From assembly GCA_016716135.1 (NCBI GenBank), contig JADJWX010000010.1, forward strand, positions 248,001 through 312,000: a stretch of DNA of 64,000 nt. The letters are read 5' to 3'. The position numbers were made by a program, and so were the translations under genes. The notes beneath the pieces are model-generated. The model saw nothing but the letters and a program-made list of their open reading frames with translations. It ran no database searches and was not told the origin of the DNA. Below are positions 25,833 to 33,593 of the stretch, one piece after another (position 1 is the first letter of the stretch; the number at the start of each line of letters is the position of its first letter). Source of the stretch: Lewinellaceae bacterium (GTDB taxonomy: Bacteria; Bacteroidota; Bacteroidia; Chitinophagales; Saprospiraceae).

Positions 25833-27923
25833 CTAAAACCGCATACGAACCTGCACCTTCCAGGCGCTTTGTCTGCCGGTAAAACCGGAATCCGTCACAG
25901 CTACTTTTTGAATAGTTTGTTCAAACCGGCTTTCCAAGCGAAGCCATTCGTTTATGCGCCAGCTCAGATTGACAAAATACCGCGAACCGCGTCCGGCAAA
26001 GCCCGGGATCGAAATTGCCGAAAACAGATCGTTTTCATAGGTGTAAATCCGGGCGTCGTAGTTTGGCGTATCAAAAATCACATACCGTACCGAGCCGGAA
26101 AGTGGAAATCCGAGCGCCCGCACGACGGCCTCCTGGTAAGCCAGGTAACCGCGCGACCAGGGTAGCGGCCCTTCTTTAAACTGGGTCCATTCCACCCGGC
26201 TGCGCAATTCCAAGGCAGGGGCAACTTTGTAGGTGGCATGCAAGCGCAAACGCCCCCGTTTGTTGTCCACCAAACCGGGAATTTCAGCAATACCGCTGTT
26301 GCGCTCTTTTATTTCCAATTGCCAAAGCGCGTAAATAGTTACGCCGCGTTCCGGCTTCCAGGTCACCCGCCCCAGGTACTCGCTACCGGTGGAGGGCGCG
26401 TCCACCCCAAAGCGCAGCCAGGGGTGTTTCCAAATATCCGCGTATGCGTTGATCTGCCATTTGCGACCAAACCGCACATCGGCGCCAAGGTAAACCCCTT
26501 CCTCATTGTTGGCGCCGGAGGTTTCGGCAAACGGCGCAGCATACACCGATTGGTAGTCGCGGCCCAGCCGGCGGTGCAAAACAGCCAGCGTGACATGCCG
26601 TTGCGCGGCAAACAAAACGCCGTTGAGCATCGAAAGTCCGCCATTATCGCTGCGCGCAAATTCACCGAAGGCATACCAGTTTCGCCGGCGCCAGAAATAA
26701 TCCAGGCTGCCGCCCGCGAGTTCTGTCCCCGTGAATACAAATTGCCGGTAAGGCGCCGTCGAAGGTTGCCAGGGTTTGTCGTAATGCTGGTAAACGGCGT
26801 TTGCCGATACCTGCCCGTTTTTCCAGACCCGGGTGGCCGTTAAACCGCCCACCCATTCCTCGATTTGTTTTTCGTCGGCCCGCTCGGATTCCGTTCGGTG
26901 CAAACCGGAGAGTTGCAGGGAGGTAAAAACCGTCTCCGGGAAATCCTGGTCGGTGGAGTCTGCTTGCGCCGCCAGCACATTCCCGTCGCGCCGGCGAACG
27001 GATGCCAGCGCGGTGAATTCCCAATTTTTGCCCACACCAATTGTTGCCGCCGCTCCGCGCAGGAAATACGCCTCACCAAAGGACGCATAGGGCCGAATCT
27101 GCCGGCCACCGCGGGCAATGGACGTTGTTTCTGCCGATTTACCCGGCGCAAAGCCGGTTTGCAACAGCAGCCCCTGGCCCATCCGTGCCGAGTAATCACC
27201 CAACACGACCGTTTTTACGGTTTTATTTAAATCCTGAAGAGCGAAATGGGCGCTGTAAAAATCAAATCCATGCGCATTGCTACCCCGGAAAAACGCTTCA
27301 CCGGGATCATTTTCAGCGGTCAGGCCGAAGCGCATGCGGTTGTCGAAAGCGTGGCGGTAGCGCAGTGCCCAGGTATTCGGCTCGCCCTCCACCGTACCGG
27401 TAAGTCGTGCTGGAAAACGCCGTCCCCAGCGCAGGATTATTTCATCCTCCCCCTCAACAAATCCGCGCCAGAGTGATACGCTCCGGGTATCGAGCCCGGT
27501 ATTCACACCGGCAAATGGCAAAATTCGGCGAATGTCGATGAGTTCCCAGGCAGGAATTGCCTGCAACTCGTACGTATTTAACAGGGGGCCGAAGGTATTT
27601 CGATAGGTTAGAAAGTTTTCAATTTGAATTTCGTTGAGCAGGTGCAGGGCCATCAAATCTTCCCGGCCGGCAGTGTTGAGATTGAGGGGCCGGAGGCGCA
27701 GGTTTTCCAAATATTCGAGCAGGAGTTGGGCGTCTGTTTCGGAGGCCTGTTCATTATCCCGGAAGAAATTTTCCAGCAACTCGCCGGTAGTCGGATCGTC
27801 CGATATTTGGGCAAATAATCCCGTTGGGCAAATAATAAAAAAAACGGTACAGCAGAAAGCCACCGTGCAGGAAACAACAGTTGGATGGGCAGAAAAGCGG
27901 GAGATCAAAAAGTGCATTAGCAT
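25833..27923 (-). CDS. Helix-hairpin-helix plus outer membrane beta-barrel protein
   Basis: About 696 residues. After a hydrophobic signal segment ending ICPTGLFA, residues ~50-145 contain two helix-hairpin-helix-like repeats: LRPLNLNTAGREDLMALHLL, then NTYELQAIPAWELIDIRRIL. The remaining ~540 residues are aromatic, alternating strands typical of an outer membrane beta-barrel, ending in VRMRF with a terminal Phe. This combination, a ComEA-like HHH followed by a barrel, recurs in Bacteroidota as an uncharacterised protein. HHH domains usually bind DNA, so a role in DNA contact at the outer membrane is possible but unproven. ATGs at 27923 and 27917 are equally plausible; the longer frame to 27986 lacks a signal start. 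Confidence 0.72.
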   Translation of the reverse strand: MLMHFLISRFSAHPTVVSCTVAFCCTVFFIICPTGLFAQISDDPTTGELLENFFRDNEQASETDAQLLLEYLENLRLRPLNLNTAGREDLMALHLLNEIQIENFLTYRNTFGPLLNTYELQAIPAWELIDIRRILPFAGVNTGLDTRSVSLWRGFVEGEDEIILRWGRRFPARLTGTVEGEPNTWALRYRHAFDNRMRFGLTAENDPGEAFFRGSNAHGFDFYSAHFALQDLNKTVKTVVLGDYSARMGQGLLLQTGFAPGKSAETTSIARGGRQIRPYASFGEAYFLRGAAATIGVGKNWEFTALASVRRRDGNVLAAQADSTDQDFPETVFTSLQLSGLHRTESERADEKQIEEWVGGLTATRVWKNGQVSANAVYQHYDKPWQPSTAPYRQFVFTGTELAGGSLDYFWRRRNWYAFGEFARSDNGGLSMLNGVLFAAQRHVTLAVLHRRLGRDYQSVYAAPFAETSGANNEEGVYLGADVRFGRKWQINAYADIWKHPWLRFGVDAPSTGSEYLGRVTWKPERGVTIYALWQLEIKERNSGIAEIPGLVDNKRGRLRLHATYKVAPALELRSRVEWTQFKEGPLPWSRGYLAYQEAVVRALGFPLSGSVRYVIFDTPNYDARIYTYENDLFSAISIPGFAGRGSRYFVNLSWRINEWLRLESRFEQTIQKVAVTDSGFTGRQSAWKVQVRMRF

Positions 27924-28086
27924 TTGCTTTGGACCGCATTGATGAACAAGCCACAATGTAGAAAGGAAAAAACCGTTAACTTGCAAAAAGCAGGTTTCGG
28001 ATACCGGTTTGGCAAAATTCGGATATGCGAAACTGTTTTTAAATTAAAAAAATGCAGTATTGCAAGTGGAAGCAGACGGTATCTGC

Positions 28087-28095
28087 TACTTTTGC
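28087..28095 (+). promoter_or_regulatory. Promoter -7 box of small lipoprotein gene
   Basis: TACTTTTGC, 36 nt before the ATG at 28132. Confidence 0.5.
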
Positions 28096-28131
28096 GAGGC
28101 AATTTTTAAACCTGTAAAACACACTTTAAAC

Positions 28132-28374
28132 ATGAAAAAAACACTATTAGGAACACTGGCTGTATTTGTTCTGGCCCTGGCCATGACTTCCTGCGGCGAA
28201 AAATTGCTGACGGAAGAACAAGTGCAGGCTGAAATTCAAAAAGGCGTCGAAGCAGGCATGGGCGCAATCGAAAGCGAAGAAAATGCAAAATGCACCGCTG
28301 AATTTGAAGATCGCGTAGTCGCCGAATTTGAGCGCCTGAAGGCCGAGGCAGAAGCCGCCCAGACAGTGCAATAA
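28132..28374 (+). CDS. Small helical lipoprotein, 80 residues
   Basis: Lipoprotein signal MKKTLLGTLAVFVLALAMTS with lipobox TSC, followed by a highly charged helix (EEQVQAEIQKGVEAG) and a single conserved-looking Cys in EENAKCTAEFEDRV, then E/A-rich coil to the end. No family recognised. The next gene encodes a protein with the same plan (hydrophobic start, Q/E-rich helix, C-T in a charged stretch about 50 residues in), so the two are probably diverged paralogues in one operon, 50 nt apart. The internal Cys could form an intermolecular disulfide; that is speculation. Confidence 0.75.
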   Translation: MKKTLLGTLAVFVLALAMTSCGEKLLTEEQVQAEIQKGVEAGMGAIESEENAKCTAEFEDRVVAEFERLKAEAEAAQTVQ

Positions 28375-28424
28375 CCCACTGCCAGGCACACACTTAAACA
28401 TTCATTTAAAAGCAAGAAAACATT

Positions 28425-28868
28425 ATGAATAAGAAAATTATCCTCGGAGCACTGGTCGTTCTTGGCGGGTTCATCACATTAACTGCTTTTGGAGGCAAAA
28501 CACTCGAACAACAAAAACAGGAAATTGCCGCCGAGATCACGGCACAGCTGGACGAATTCCGGGCTCAAAAGCAGGAAGAATGCACCATGCGCATCAACGA
28601 AGAGGCCCAACGCCGCTATACGGAGTATGTGGCCAGCCTGCCTGCACCGACCACCGCAAAACCCGGAAGCGGCGTTAAGACAAAACCGAGAACCAAGCCG
28701 ACGGTGAAAGATCCGTTGCCGCAAACCAAACCTGCGGAACAACCAACCAACCGCGACCGTGGCGATGCAGTCGACCCGGCTAACAACCGCGAGCGCGGTG
28801 ATGCCGTTGCCCCGACGAACAACCGTCAACGCGGCGATGCTGTCAAGAAGAAGGAAGGGGGTAAATAA
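28425..28868 (+). CDS. Secreted or anchored protein with three RGDAV repeats
   Basis: 147 residues: hydrophobic leader MNKKIILGALVVLGGFITLT, a charged helix LEQQKQEIAAEITAQLDEF with Cys in KQEECTMRINEEAQ, a Pro/Thr/Lys-rich linker (PAPTTAKPGSGVKTKPRT), and a C-terminal block in which N-R-x-R-G-D-A-V occurs three times about 13 residues apart (after PT, AN and TN). The leader lacks a clear lipobox Cys, so it is either an N-terminal membrane anchor or a signal peptide. No family recognised. Paralogous in layout to the preceding lipoprotein. A perfect hairpin terminator follows. Confidence 0.72.
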   Translation: MNKKIILGALVVLGGFITLTAFGGKTLEQQKQEIAAEITAQLDEFRAQKQEECTMRINEEAQRRYTEYVASLPAPTTAKPGSGVKTKPRTKPTVKDPLPQTKPAEQPTNRDRGDAVDPANNRERGDAVAPTNNRQRGDAVKKKEGGK

Positions 28869-28895
28869 TCAAGTCGAATTGAATTTAAAAAAACG

Positions 28896-28936
28896 AGCGG
28901 CCGCTTCAACTTTGTGTTGAAGCGGCCGCTTTGTTT
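28896..28936 (+). terminator. Strong hairpin terminator
   Basis: Perfect 15-bp stem AGCGGCCGCTTCAAC / GTTGAAGCGGCCGCT around loop TTTGT, followed by TTGTTT. Confidence 0.8.
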
Positions 28937-28964
28937 AAGAACAATAACCGAACGGTTATGAAAA

Positions 28965-29477
28965 TCAATTCAAAGTAAGCACTTCGGTGCAAGTTTCAGG
29001 AGGCAAACCGTCATTGTAGTCGATGGTAACTGTAATGGTAATTACATTTCCCGAAATAGTACCGGTTCCTGTAAATTTCCGGTCAAATCCGTCGTTGGCT
29101 ACATCAATAACAAGTTCGGTAGCGGAAACATCGCTGGCGCTGGCCAGGCGAACCGTAGCATTGATATGGTTTGTGCCTGTAAATCCACCAAATTCATTGA
29201 TCCGGATTTCAGTTTCAGAAACCCGTGTAATGGAACCTTGATAAGTGGCTCCAGGGTTGCAGGATGATTCACCGCTGTAATCATCCAGGAATTTTGCCGA
29301 CCATTCTGTGTTGCAATCGGCGCCTTCGTAGCCCACATTACAAACACAAACCCCTTCGAAGCAGGTGCCGTTGACGCCGCAATCCACGTCTTCGCAAGCG
29401 TCGGCATCGCCACAAGCCGGAGCAAAAGCAACCATGGCGCCAAGAAGGGCGAATAGATAAACCAGTTTTTTGTTCAT
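28965..29477 (-). CDS. EGF-like lipoprotein, copy A
   Basis: 170 residues from ATG 29477 (MNKKLVYLFALLGAMVAFAP, lipobox PAC). Immediately after the anchor is an EGF-like module: ACEDVDCGVNGTCFEGVCVC and NVGYEGADC, with six cysteines in C-x4-C-x5-C-x4-C-x-C-x8-C spacing. The rest (about 105 residues, TYQGSITRVSETEIRINEFG onward) is a beta-sandwich-like domain of unknown family. It is the tandem duplicate of the next gene: same length, same architecture and similar upstream DNA. Likely exposed on the cell surface. Function unknown. Confidence 0.8.
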   Translation of the reverse strand: MNKKLVYLFALLGAMVAFAPACGDADACEDVDCGVNGTCFEGVCVCNVGYEGADCNTEWSAKFLDDYSGESSCNPGATYQGSITRVSETEIRINEFGGFTGTNHINATVRLASASDVSATELVIDVANDGFDRKFTGTGTISGNVITITVTIDYNDGLPPETCTEVLTLN

Positions 29478-29523
29478 TGTAGAATGTTTTTGTGTGATGG
29501 ATAATGTATTTTCAAAGTTCACG

Positions 29524-29532
29524 GCAAAAATA
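29524..29532 (-). promoter_or_regulatory. Promoter -7 box of EGF-like copy A
   Basis: TATTTTTGC on the - strand, 46 nt before the ATG at 29477. The homologous position ahead of copy B has drifted and no longer matches well. Confidence 0.45.
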
Positions 29533-29595
29533 GTGAAAAGCTGCTTTGCGGCTGCGCTATTTTGATTCCCGTTTTATTTTTGGAAAAACTTTGTT

Positions 29596-30108
29596 TTATT
29601 TTTCGTATTCAAACGAGCAGCTTTCCGAGTTGCCATTGGTGTATGTCACCATGTAAGAACCGATGAGTTTATTACCGCTAAGGGTAGCCGAACCAACAAA
29701 CTTCCGCCCTTGAATATCGGTATCGTCAAAATTTAAAACTTCGGCGGTTGTAGATGTCGCCGTCGCCATTTTAACGGTAGCCGTCAGGGTTGATTGAAAA
29801 CTTCCAAGGTTGAAAATTTGAACTTCCGTCTCACTGATTCGTGTAATTTTTGCGGGTTGATTCTGGTTCAGAGGCACCGTGCCGGATGGACAAACGTCGA
29901 TGCCGAGATATTCCCCTGGAAACTTTGCCGACCATTCTTCCGCGCAGGCAGCGCCTTCATACCCGTCATTGCAATCGCAAACGCCTTCGAGGCAAGTGCC
30001 GTTGACGCCGCAGTCTACATCTTTACAGGCATCTTTTTTGGCGCAAGCCAGGGCCAAAAAGATCATTGAGCAGAGAATTGAGGAGAAATAAAGCAGTCTT
30101 TTGTTCAT
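29596..30108 (-). CDS. EGF-like lipoprotein, copy B
   Basis: 170 residues from ATG 30108 (MNKRLLYFSSILCSMIFLAL, lipobox LAC). EGF-like module ACKDVDCGVNGTCLEGVCDC and NDGYEGAAC directly after the anchor, then a beta-rich domain (ITRISETEVQIFNLGSFQST, GRKFVGSATLSGNKLIGSY) parallel to copy A. The EGF module is strongly conserved between copies while the beta domain has diverged. About 45 nt upstream of the ATG are nearly identical to those of copy A. Function unknown; surface location inferred from the lipobox. Confidence 0.8.
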   Translation of the reverse strand: MNKRLLYFSSILCSMIFLALACAKKDACKDVDCGVNGTCLEGVCDCNDGYEGAACAEEWSAKFPGEYLGIDVCPSGTVPLNQNQPAKITRISETEVQIFNLGSFQSTLTATVKMATATSTTAEVLNFDDTDIQGRKFVGSATLSGNKLIGSYMVTYTNGNSESCSFEYEK

Positions 30109-30217
30109 TGCAGAATGTTTTTGTGTGATGGATAAGGTGTTTTGAATGTAAGCGTAAAAATTTGCGAAAAGTTGTTTTGCCACTTCGCTAATTTGGAGCA
30201 ACCTGCCGGCCTGGTTG

Positions 30218-30225
30218 TACTTTTG
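30218..30225 (+). promoter_or_regulatory. Possible promoter -7 box of serine hydrolase gene
   Basis: TACTTTTG on the + strand, 64 nt before the ATG at 30290. Confidence 0.4.
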
Positions 30226-30289
30226 AAGTTTGCTTTTCAAATGGTAACATCCTCTTTGTTTATATCTTGCCGGAAATTACCGGAAAGGC

Positions 30290-30940
30290 ATGCAACAGTT
30301 AAAGTTAACCGTAAGCAAGACCGCACATTATTATCAGATCGGCGAAACCGGGCCCCATGTCCGGCAACTTTGGATCGTTTGCCACGGCTATGCGCAGCTG
30401 GCATCGGAATTTATCCAGGATTTTGAAATTGTAAATAACGGCGATGTCGTCATTGTAGCGCCCGAAGGCTTGAATCATTTTTACAAAAAGGGATTTAATG
30501 GCGATGTCGGCGCTACCTGGATGACCCGCCATTGCCGGGAGGACGAAATTGCCGACAACGGCGCCTACCTGGAAGCCTTGCTCAACCGGTATGTAGCGCT
30601 TTTACCCAGCAATGTCCGGATAATCTTACTCGGTTTTTCCCAGGGAACAGCCACAGTATGCCGCTGGATTTTACGCTACCACCCCCATTTCCACGATTTG
30701 GTGTTGTGGGCAGGCATGCCGCCGGAAGACCTCGATTATCAGGCCCATAAAGATTATTTGGCGGATAAAAACCTGTACCTGCTGTACGGCTCCAATGACC
30801 CGTTCCTGACCCCGGATCGTTTTTCCGAGCTCAAGGAAATTGAACAATCCGGAGGCATAGATTTTGAAGAAAACCGTTTCGAAGGGGGGCATGAAATCCC
30901 CGATACAGCGCTCCGGAATTTGTTGAAAAAACTAAACTGA
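30290..30940 (+). CDS. Alpha/beta hydrolase, phospholipase/carboxylesterase family
   Basis: 216 residues, no signal peptide. Short alpha/beta hydrolase resembling YpfH/carboxylesterase 2: oxyanion region LWIVCHGYAQ, nucleophile elbow GFSQG (Ser at about residue 116), acid Asp in YGSNDPFLTP and catalytic His in EGGHEIPD near the C-terminus. The complete triad suggests an active esterase or thioesterase acting in the cytosol; the substrate cannot be read. Single gene with its own promoter, 127 nt ahead of the YfhO-like gene. Confidence 0.85.
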   Translation: MQQLKLTVSKTAHYYQIGETGPHVRQLWIVCHGYAQLASEFIQDFEIVNNGDVVIVAPEGLNHFYKKGFNGDVGATWMTRHCREDEIADNGAYLEALLNRYVALLPSNVRIILLGFSQGTATVCRWILRYHPHFHDLVLWAGMPPEDLDYQAHKDYLADKNLYLLYGSNDPFLTPDRFSELKEIEQSGGIDFEENRFEGGHEIPDTALRNLLKKLN

Positions 30941-31055
30941 CTGCATTAGGATATGCTCCCGATCAGCACCAATTCTCTACCTTCGCAGTTCTTGATTATT
31001 GCCGGCGCTGTTTCATTCCAGTTTTAAGCGTCTAACATTCAATACTTTACTTGAA

Positions 31056-31064
31056 TAATTTTGC
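31056..31064 (+). promoter_or_regulatory. Promoter -7 box of YfhO-like gene (leaderless geometry)
   Basis: TAATTTTGC; four bases separate the G of TTTG from the ATG at 31068, the same geometry as miaE and the first plsC. Confidence 0.55.
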
Positions 31065-31067
31065 TGA

Positions 31068-33566
31068 ATGGATTTCAAAAAAGTACTTCCGCACCTGATT
31101 GCCGTATTCTCAATCGCCGCCGTTGCGGCCATTTTTTTTGCACCCAATGCATTCAGCGGGAAAGTTCTGGCGCAACCGGACAACGACAAAGCGCGGGGCA
31201 TGCAAACCGAAATTCAACATTATATAAAAACGGAAGGGGAGGCGCCACTTTGGACCAACAGCGCCTTTGGCGGCATGCCATCGTATCAAGTTTATTCGCC
31301 GATAAAGGGCAATTTGACCAGGTTCGTTTTCAATGCCCTCCTCCTGTGGACCGATATCAGCAGCAGCATTTGGACCCAGGTGATGCTGGCCATGTTGATG
31401 ACTTATCTTTTGCTGATTGTTCTGAAAGTCGACTGGCGAATCGCAATTTTCGGGGCGCTCTCTTACGGCATTACAACCTACAATATTGACATCATAGGCG
31501 CCGGGCACACCACAAAAATGATTGCCCTGGCACTTGCGCCGGGCGTACTCACCGGCCTGGTGCTGGCTTTTAACGGGCGATTGATATTGGGCGGGGCGCT
31601 AATGGCCATGTTTCTTGCCATTCAGGTCTATGCAAACCACGTTCAGATCACCTACTACACGTTGATTATTTGCGGGCTTTATTTTCTGGCAAAACTCGTT
31701 GATGCCATCCGTGAAAAAACGTTTGCAAACTGGGGAAAAACCATCGCGGTATGCGCCCTGGCTATCGTTTTGGGCTTTGCTGCCAATCTTTCACGGCTAT
31801 GGCCAACTTACGAATACAGCCAGGAGACAATCCGGGGAAAATCGGATCTGTCACAAAAAAAATCAAAAGGCGACGGGTTGGATAAAGATTATTTGTTCGG
31901 CTGGAGTTACGGTATCGAAGAAAGTCTGACCCTGTTGGTCCCCCATTTTGCCGGCGGGGGTGGTGGCGAAGCGTATGACGATACCAAACTATTCAAGGCA
32001 GTTGACCCCTCGCTGCGCAACCAAATCCAGGGGCTCTTTTATGCCGGCGAACAACCCTTCGTCGGCACGGCAATTTATTTTGGCGCCATCGTTTTTTTTC
32101 TGTTCATACTCGGCGCTTTTTTAGTGCCGGGAAGTCCAAAATACTGGCTGCTCACCGGTGGTCTGCTCATGATTTCTTTGGCCTGGGGGAAATATTTTTT
32201 CCTGAATTACCTGTTTTATGATTACCTCCCGATGTTTAAAAAATTCAGGGCAGTATCCATGGCACTGGGTGTCGCGCAGTTTTGTTTTGCCCTGTTGGGC
32301 GCCCTGGCATTGCAGAGCCTGAACAATCCGGACATTGCAGTTGAAAAGAAAAAAAAGGCGCTGTGGTGGGCCCTGGGGATTACCGGTGGGCTTTGCCTGC
32401 TGGCGCTGATGCTCGGCGGCTCTACCGGCCAGTACGACAAAGCACTGGAAAATCAACCTCAACTGCTGGCGCTCCTGCATGAAGACCGCGCCGACATGCT
32501 TCGCAGCGATGTTTTTCGTTCGCTCGGGTTTATCGCAGTTGCCGCCGGGTTGATCTGGCTGTATTTGCAGGGACGCATAAAAGCCGGCTGGGCGGTGATT
32601 TTAATTGCATTGTTTTCGCTTGCCGACAATTGGATGGTGTGCACCCGCACGCTCACCGCGAAGGATTACGAAAGCAAACGCGCGGCATTGGCGCCCCCGC
32701 CCGAACAGGCATTTGACAAACAAATCAAGCAGGATCCCGATATTCATTACCGCGTTTTGGACTTGTCGCGGGGGGGCATCACGGCTAATGCAACTACTTC
32801 ATATTTTCATAAAAGCCTGAGCGGATACCACGCTGCAAAATTGCAGCGGTACCAGGAGGTCGTCGATTCCTTTTTCAATGTGGGTTTGAAGGAAAACCTG
32901 CATGTAGTGGGTATGTTCAATGGGAAATACATCGTCAGCCAGGAGGGTGATATTTTTCCAAATCCTTATGCCTGCGGGAATGCCTGGTTTGTAAATGCGT
33001 ATGAAACGGCAAGTGACGCCGACACTGAAATGAATGCCTTGCACAATTTGAACCCTAAAGACACGGCAATTATTCAGGAAAGTGTGGCCGCAGAAAACCT
33101 ACAGGGTTTTACTATCCGCCCCGACAGTAATGCACAAATCCGACTGGTCCGGTACCACCCGGATAAAATGGAATATGAATACACTGCCGCTTCGGAGCAA
33201 CTGGCTGTCTTTTCTGAAATATATTATCCGCCATCCAAGGGTTGGAGTTGTTATCTCAATGGCCAACCGGCGCCCGATTTTTTCCGGGCTGATTACCTGC
33301 TGCGTGCCATGCGCTTGCCGGCAGGGCAGAACATGAAACTCGAAATGCGGTTTGAACCCCGATCGTATTTGCTGGGTGAAAAAATAGCCTATGCGGCTTC
33401 CGGCCTGGTTCTGCTGGCATTTCTGGCAGCCTTCTACTTTTGGTACCGGAACCGTACCCCTGTTTCACCAGACCGGCTCACCGACATGCCCGAACCGGCG
33501 GAAAAAAGCCGCAAAGAACAGCGCGCACAGAAGGTCGAGAAGAAATCACAACGGCGAAAAAAATAG
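31068..33566 (+). CDS. YfhO-family polytopic membrane protein
   Basis: 832 residues with about twelve to fourteen membrane segments, a large N-terminal extracytoplasmic loop (GKVLAQPDNDKARGMQTEIQ, ending AFGGMPSYQVYSP), and a ~280-residue soluble domain before the last helix. The C-terminus is a Lys/Arg-rich cytosolic tail. This is the YfhO group of GT-C-like proteins; the Bacillus members act in glycosylation of lipoteichoic acid, and the Bacteroidota members are uncharacterised but common. A role in decorating a surface glycan is inferred, and nearby glycosyltransferases (33.6-36.6 kb) are compatible. The ATG is set by the adjacent promoter. Confidence 0.82.
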   Translation: MDFKKVLPHLIAVFSIAAVAAIFFAPNAFSGKVLAQPDNDKARGMQTEIQHYIKTEGEAPLWTNSAFGGMPSYQVYSPIKGNLTRFVFNALLLWTDISSSIWTQVMLAMLMTYLLLIVLKVDWRIAIFGALSYGITTYNIDIIGAGHTTKMIALALAPGVLTGLVLAFNGRLILGGALMAMFLAIQVYANHVQITYYTLIICGLYFLAKLVDAIREKTFANWGKTIAVCALAIVLGFAANLSRLWPTYEYSQETIRGKSDLSQKKSKGDGLDKDYLFGWSYGIEESLTLLVPHFAGGGGGEAYDDTKLFKAVDPSLRNQIQGLFYAGEQPFVGTAIYFGAIVFFLFILGAFLVPGSPKYWLLTGGLLMISLAWGKYFFLNYLFYDYLPMFKKFRAVSMALGVAQFCFALLGALALQSLNNPDIAVEKKKKALWWALGITGGLCLLALMLGGSTGQYDKALENQPQLLALLHEDRADMLRSDVFRSLGFIAVAAGLIWLYLQGRIKAGWAVILIALFSLADNWMVCTRTLTAKDYESKRAALAPPPEQAFDKQIKQDPDIHYRVLDLSRGGITANATTSYFHKSLSGYHAAKLQRYQEVVDSFFNVGLKENLHVVGMFNGKYIVSQEGDIFPNPYACGNAWFVNAYETASDADTEMNALHNLNPKDTAIIQESVAAENLQGFTIRPDSNAQIRLVRYHPDKMEYEYTAASEQLAVFSEIYYPPSKGWSCYLNGQPAPDFFRADYLLRAMRLPAGQNMKLEMRFEPRSYLLGEKIAYAASGLVLLAFLAAFYFWYRNRTPVSPDRLTDMPEPAEKSRKEQRAQKVEKKSQRRKK

Positions 33567-33593
33567 GGTAGGGCAAGCCGTTTTTAGCGGGGA

